A DNA stretch of 46,454 nt from Lachnospiraceae bacterium UBA7202 (GTDB lineage Bacteria > Bacillota > Clostridia > Lachnospirales > Lachnospiraceae): contig DKUO01000040.1 in NCBI GenBank assembly GCA_002490705.1, positions 1 to 46,454 on the forward strand. The letters are read 5' to 3'. Shown here in pieces: positions 43,094 to 46,454 of this stretch. The first letter of the stretch is position 1; every line of letters starts with the position of its first letter. The notes below the pieces were generated by a model that did no database searches, had not been told where the DNA came from, and saw nothing but the letters and a program-made list of their open reading frames with translations. The position numbers were made by a program, and so were the translations under genes.

Positions 43094-43843
43094 ATGGAAA
43101 AAAAGAGGTGCACCGCCATTGTGCTGGCGGCGGGGCGGGGCAGCCGTATGAAAAGCGACGTGGCCAAGCAGTATATGCTTTTGGGGGACAAACCCGTTAT
43201 CTGGTACGCGCTGCATGCCATAGAGGAATCCGCTATCATAGACGACTGCATTCTTGTTGCGGGAACACAGGCGGAGGATCTCGTCCATGTGAGAGAGGAG
43301 ATTGTGGACCGCTATAGATTTCGTAAAGTGGATACGATCGTTGCCGGGGGCGGAGAACGATACGATTCTGTTTATCAGGCATTAAAGGTGATTGCTGACG
43401 GTGATATGGCGGTCCCCAACAGGGACGGCTTTATTTTTATTCATGACGGTGTGCGGCCTTTTCTCACGGAAGAGATTCTGGAACGCTGCTATGAGGCGGT
43501 GGAGAAGTATCACGCCTGCGTGGCGGGAATGCCCGTAAAAGATACAATCAAGCTTGCGGACGGCGAGGGGTATGCGGCGCAGACGCCGGACCGTTCCCTT
43601 CTGTGGCAGATCCAGACGCCCCAGGCATTTGACACGAAGCTTATCATTTCAGCCTATGAAAAAATGATGCAGGAGAAAGAAAACCTGATGCGGGAGGGGA
43701 TTTCCATTACGGACGACGCTATGACCGTGGAACGCTTTACCGGACAGAAGGTGAAACTGGTGGAGGGAAGTTACGAAAATATCAAAATCACGACGCCGGA
43801 GGATTTGAGGATTGCGGAGGCGCTGATAGGCGAAAATAGTTAA
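43094..43843 (+). CDS. ispD: 2-C-methyl-D-erythritol 4-phosphate cytidylyltransferase
   Basis: Third enzyme of the MEP isoprenoid pathway; couples MEP to CTP. The 249 aa start with AIVLAAGRGSRMKSDVAKQY (nucleotide loop), carry AGGGERYDSVYQAL, IHDGVRPFLTEE, PVKDTIK, and the C-terminal QTPQAFD and ITDDAMTVE, all conserved in IspD. It lacks a linked ispF. The ribosome site is weak (AAAGGAT). It may be read through from tsaD, and its product would be cytosolic. Confidence 0.96.
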   Translation: MEKKRCTAIVLAAGRGSRMKSDVAKQYMLLGDKPVIWYALHAIEESAIIDDCILVAGTQAEDLVHVREEIVDRYRFRKVDTIVAGGGERYDSVYQALKVIADGDMAVPNRDGFIFIHDGVRPFLTEEILERCYEAVEKYHACVAGMPVKDTIKLADGEGYAAQTPDRSLLWQIQTPQAFDTKLIISAYEKMMQEKENLMREGISITDDAMTVERFTGQKVKLVEGSYENIKITTPEDLRIAEALIGENS

Positions 43844-43861
43844 ATCACAGGAGAAGCAGAA

Positions 43862-45108
43862 ATGAGGATAAACGAAATCGGGAAAAAAAGATTCGCAGTG
43901 CTGTTTATAATGGTGACATGTGTGTCATGTCTTGCGGGATGTGGGAAGGCGTCTGTTACCGAAGAGCAGGTTGGAGAAACGTCCACCGCAGAGGGGAATT
44001 GATTTCCGATGAGGATGCGGCGGCGTTAGAATATATGAAGAAATACATGGTTGAGGATACTTTTGGAGATGGGGCGGCCTACGAAGTTTACGCGCCGGAC
44101 GGAAGCGAAAACGCAGACGGTTTTTTGGGCTATATTGATCACGGGATCAACTTTTTTGCTTCTGTGTACAGCGGAGGCGGCGATGATCTGCCGTATATGA
44201 TGTTGAATGAGAGCCTGAAAAGCCTGAAAACGGATTGGGAGAGCAGCGGGTGCTCCGATATACAGCTTGGCGAAGTTGTGAAAAATGGCGAGGACAGATA
44301 TGTGGTGGCTTCCGCAATGGGCAAGGATTTTTATGAGACACCCTATCAGGAGACGAGGCTCTATTATCTGGATGTTCCGAAAACGGGAGTGGGCGTGCTC
44401 TGGCAGATGGAAATTAAAGAAAACCAGATGGATGAACTCACGGAGCCGATTCTTGCACAGATTGGCCAGTGTTACGGAATTGATACGCAAAACCTTATAC
44501 CGGATGGAGGCTGGGAAGAGGGAGACGCGGAGCGGAAGGTGAAGGAGCAGGATGTGTATGAACACGAAGTGGGTGAACAGTCGCTTACCGGTGTGGACGG
44601 CTATCAGTATCTGGGAAAGACCATGCTCTCTTTTGAAGATGGGGAGATAAAGTGTCCCGCCATGGCGCCCATGGGGGCAACGACCAGAGTGAGCGAAGAC
44701 CACATCACCGCTTCCATGCACGGGGTTTCTGTCTATATCAATGGATTTTCTATCATGACAGATCAGTATGTGCCGCGTATGAAAAAGGACGCTGAATGGG
44801 ACTACGAACAGAAAACGAATGAAGAGTACGGGGAGAACAGGGAGGTTCATCAAAGCGATATTATGGAGATGGCAGGTTTTGAGAATGCCTACTATTATAT
44901 CTTGGATTATGAGACGCCGGATATCATAACGGAAGAGTATTATCGTGAAACAAAAGTAACCTGCTGGATCGTCATTGGAGAACAATATGTTCTTGGCTGT
45001 GATATCACGCTTCGGGACAAGGAATTTGACACAGCCACCAACGCGTTGCTGCGGGAACTGGAAACGGCGTATGGCATAGATTTATCGGAATATTATAATG
45101 AAGAGTAA
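43862..45108 (+). pseudogene. Lipoprotein gene frameshifted just after the lipobox
   Basis: ATG 43862 (AGGAG upstream) opens a lipoprotein signal, with FAVLFIMVTCVSCLAGC and the lipobox cysteine at residue 27, then stops at TGA 43999-44001. The mature domain continues in the next frame from about 43998 to 45108 (ELISDEDAAALEYMKKY onward), about 370 residues. The break lies at GAGGGGAA: one extra G would restore the frame. The domain is acidic and unrecognised; it ends with a DEPDIITEEYY-like region and CDITLRDKEFDTATNALL. A one-base loss or base-call error explains it. A second lipoprotein follows directly, and the pair is likely a tandem, related by position if not by sequence. Confidence 0.75.
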
Positions 45109-45133
45109 GGAAAGGAACAGGAGAGGGAGAGAA

Positions 45134-46195
45134 ATGAACAGACAGGGAAGAGGCGGCAGGGGAACGAAGAACGGCGAAGGGAGGAGCGGCGAAAAGAGAA
45201 CGCGCCGGGCTGTCTGGGCCATGATGGGGATTCTTCTTGTCCTCCTGCTTGCAGGCTGTGGAAAGTCGGAGGAAACGGCTGGGAATGCCGGAGTACAGGA
45301 AACAGCCAAAACAGAGGAAACCGAAGCGTCAGAGCCGGGAGCGGCCAAAACGGAAGAAACCGAAGCGTCAGAGTCGGGAATGGAGGGAACGGAAGAAGCC
45401 GATGCGCCAGAGGAAGAAACGGCTGAGGAAAAAGGGCCTGTTACCATGGCGGACTTGTTGAGAGAGAATGGAAACATGTCCAATGCTGCCGAGGCTCCCG
45501 AACTGCCGGAAACCATTTTGTGGTTTAACGCCACTTATGCGTGCATTACCTACTGCAACGGCTGGGACTGGCGGTGGGTCGGCGGACAGGAGCCCACGGA
45601 AGAGAATGTGGAAATCCAGAAATACCTCCTTTATTCCGGTTGGAATATATTGGACCGGGAATCCGGGATAGAGACGGTGAATAAGCTGCTCCAGGGCGGC
45701 CATCGCGCTGAATGCAAGAAGTGCATGGATCAGTTGCAAGAGTGGGGACTTATGGATTTGGATCCGACGAGTTTTGGGGAAGAGGTGATAAGCATTACAG
45801 AAGGCGAGCGCACGGATATTGATTTGGGTGATGTGCCCGGGCGGTATGTGTTGGCTTACTATATGTATCATAAGGGCATTGACACTGAGTATATGGCGGC
45901 GTGGGATCTGTGCAGGGTAAATCAGCTGTATGGTAAATTGTATCTGTGCGGTTTCATGGATTATGAGGAAGCAATGGACGCCTCCCTTGAAAACTCGCTC
46001 AGACTGCAAGAAATGTACGACTCGTGGGATGAGATGATGGAAGCCTATCTGTTTGGCTATCAATTTTGGCAGGGCGATTTGGGAAGCGAGGATTCCGAGA
46101 CAGCGGAAATGCGCAGGTACTATGAAATGTTAAAGAATTCCAACGATAATCCCTATGAATTGGACTGGAATATGGAGTTAAAAAAGAGTTGGTGA
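45134..46195 (+). CDS. DUF1266-like lipoprotein (353 aa)
   Basis: An N-terminal basic region (RRAVWAM) is followed by a signal helix and lipobox LLLAGC, so the mature protein is anchored outside the membrane. A low-complexity acidic linker contains a duplicated TEETEASE unit (about 55-95). The C-terminal domain (120-353) carries the DUF1266 pattern: AAWDLCRVNQLYGKLYLCGF, SWDEMMEAYLFGYQFW. It starts at ATG 45134 with AGGAGAGGGAG upstream; the ATG at 45098 overlaps the previous gene and lacks a site. No close terminator is visible; the tRNA promoter begins 17 bp after its stop. Confidence 0.82.
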   Translation: MNRQGRGGRGTKNGEGRSGEKRTRRAVWAMMGILLVLLLAGCGKSEETAGNAGVQETAKTEETEASEPGAAKTEETEASESGMEGTEEADAPEEETAEEKGPVTMADLLRENGNMSNAAEAPELPETILWFNATYACITYCNGWDWRWVGGQEPTEENVEIQKYLLYSGWNILDRESGIETVNKLLQGGHRAECKKCMDQLQEWGLMDLDPTSFGEEVISITEGERTDIDLGDVPGRYVLAYYMYHKGIDTEYMAAWDLCRVNQLYGKLYLCGFMDYEEAMDASLENSLRLQEMYDSWDEMMEAYLFGYQFWQGDLGSEDSETAEMRRYYEMLKNSNDNPYELDWNMELKKSW

Positions 46196-46212
46196 AAAAA
46201 TAGAAAAACCGG

Positions 46213-46241
46213 TTGACATGAAAATCTATTTTTGCTAGAAT
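46213..46241 (+). promoter_or_regulatory. Strong promoter of the tRNA-Ser gene
   Basis: TTGACA at 46213-46218, a 17-bp spacer and TAGAAT at 46236-46241, 42 bp before the mature tRNA 5' end. Confidence 0.85.
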
Positions 46242-46282
46242 AATCTTTGCGCTCGACTTAAATTCGGGTGTAGCGCGAACAC

Positions 46283-46368
46283 GGAGAGGTATCGAAGTGG
46301 TCATAACGAGGCGGTCTTGAAAACCGTTTGTCCGCAAGGGCGCGTGGGTTCGAATCCCACCCTCTCCG
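46283..46368 (+). tRNA. tRNA-Ser(UGA)
   Basis: An 86-nt cloverleaf: acceptor GGAGAGG/CCTCTCC (46283-46289, 46361-46367) with G as discriminator, anticodon loop CTTGAAA giving UGA (for UCA codons), a long variable arm around TCCGCAAGGGCG as in class II tRNAs, and T stem GTGGG/CCCAC with TTCGAAT. CCA is not encoded. Confidence 0.96.
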
Positions 46369-46372
46369 CTGG

Positions 46373-46396
46373 AGATCCTCTCCGACCGGATCTTTT
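46373..46396 (+). terminator. Possible terminator or spacer hairpin after tRNA-Ser
   Basis: AGATCC/GGATCT with a 9-nt loop followed by TTT; it lies between the first tRNA and the start of the second. Confidence 0.4.
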
Positions 46397-46431
46397 ATCT
46401 GGTAATAATGAAAATAAGAATTAGCTACTCT

Positions 46432-46454
46432 GGAGATGTACCCAAGATGGCTGA
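46432..46454 (+). tRNA. 5' part of a second tRNA, probably Ser (partial)
   Basis: GGAGATG followed by TACCCAAGATGGCTGA is the acceptor strand and D arm start of a class II tRNA, most like serine tRNAs. It is cut by the window end, so the anticodon is unknown. Confidence 0.6.

Noticed and set aside
43905..43935. Small inverted repeat GACATG/CATGTC
   Set aside because: It lies inside the signal-peptide coding region and is short enough to be chance.
1..46454. CRISPR array, prophage or integron
   Set aside because: No regularly spaced direct repeats with spacers, no phage structural genes and no integrase are present.

Overview
The window looks like a chromosomal segment of an anaerobic, motile, butyrate-forming member of the Clostridia, most likely Lachnospiraceae. 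The support is gene content: phosphate butyryltransferase with butyrate kinase, an IMP cyclohydrolase and AICAR transformylase encoded as two separate genes, a BspA-type surface protein with the C-terminal architecture typical of gut Lachnospiraceae, an FMN-riboswitch-controlled ECF riboflavin transporter, and strong Gram-positive ribosome sites and sigma-A promoters. I cannot name the species.

Layout. 1-5.8 kb: a giant flagellin (1881 aa) whose central insert is built from diverged modules and contains EF-hand-like loops. 5.8-8.8 kb: an AT-rich island with a broken small reading frame, a superfamily 1 helicase and an unrecognised partner gene. 8.9-12.9 kb: a small membrane protein, then guaB and the split late purine genes. 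12.9-17.2 kb: a structured leader, ptb-buk, and a GH36 alpha-galactosidase. 17.3-19.9 kb: secA. 20.0-24.6 kb: an Rpn-family nuclease gene and a large surface protein interrupted at a run of ten G. 24.6-26.4 kb: an XRE/ImmA pair followed by a deleted PIN-like gene. 26.5-27.7 kb: prfB with a programmed frameshift whose stop is UAA rather than UGA. 27.7-29.7 kb: a minus-strand operon (DUF4190-like, SprA-related, DUF975). 29.8-34.1 kb: tex, a short peptide-type ABC ATPase, then an FMN riboswitch and ribU. 34.1-38.0 kb: a MacB-type ABC efflux operon behind four 11-bp tandem repeats. 38.0-43.8 kb: the t6A genes tsaE, tsaB, rimI and tsaD interleaved with rnz, two small unknown genes and ispD. 43.8-46.2 kb: two lipoproteins, the first frameshifted. 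The window ends in a tRNA-Ser(UGA) and the start of another tRNA.

How it works together. Most genes are housekeeping: GMP and IMP synthesis, butyrate formation, Sec export, translation termination, t6A tRNA modification, tRNA 3' processing and isoprenoid synthesis. The accessory signals are concentrated in four places: the giant flagellin, the helicase island, the G-tract surface protein, and the XRE/ImmA/PIN remnant. The most unusual regulatory points are the UAA in the prfB frameshift site, the probable phase-variable G10 tract, the 11-bp direct repeats abutting the efflux promoter, and the folded leader of ptb. Two genes are out of frame by the loss of one base in a G run, so base-call error must be excluded before either is interpreted.
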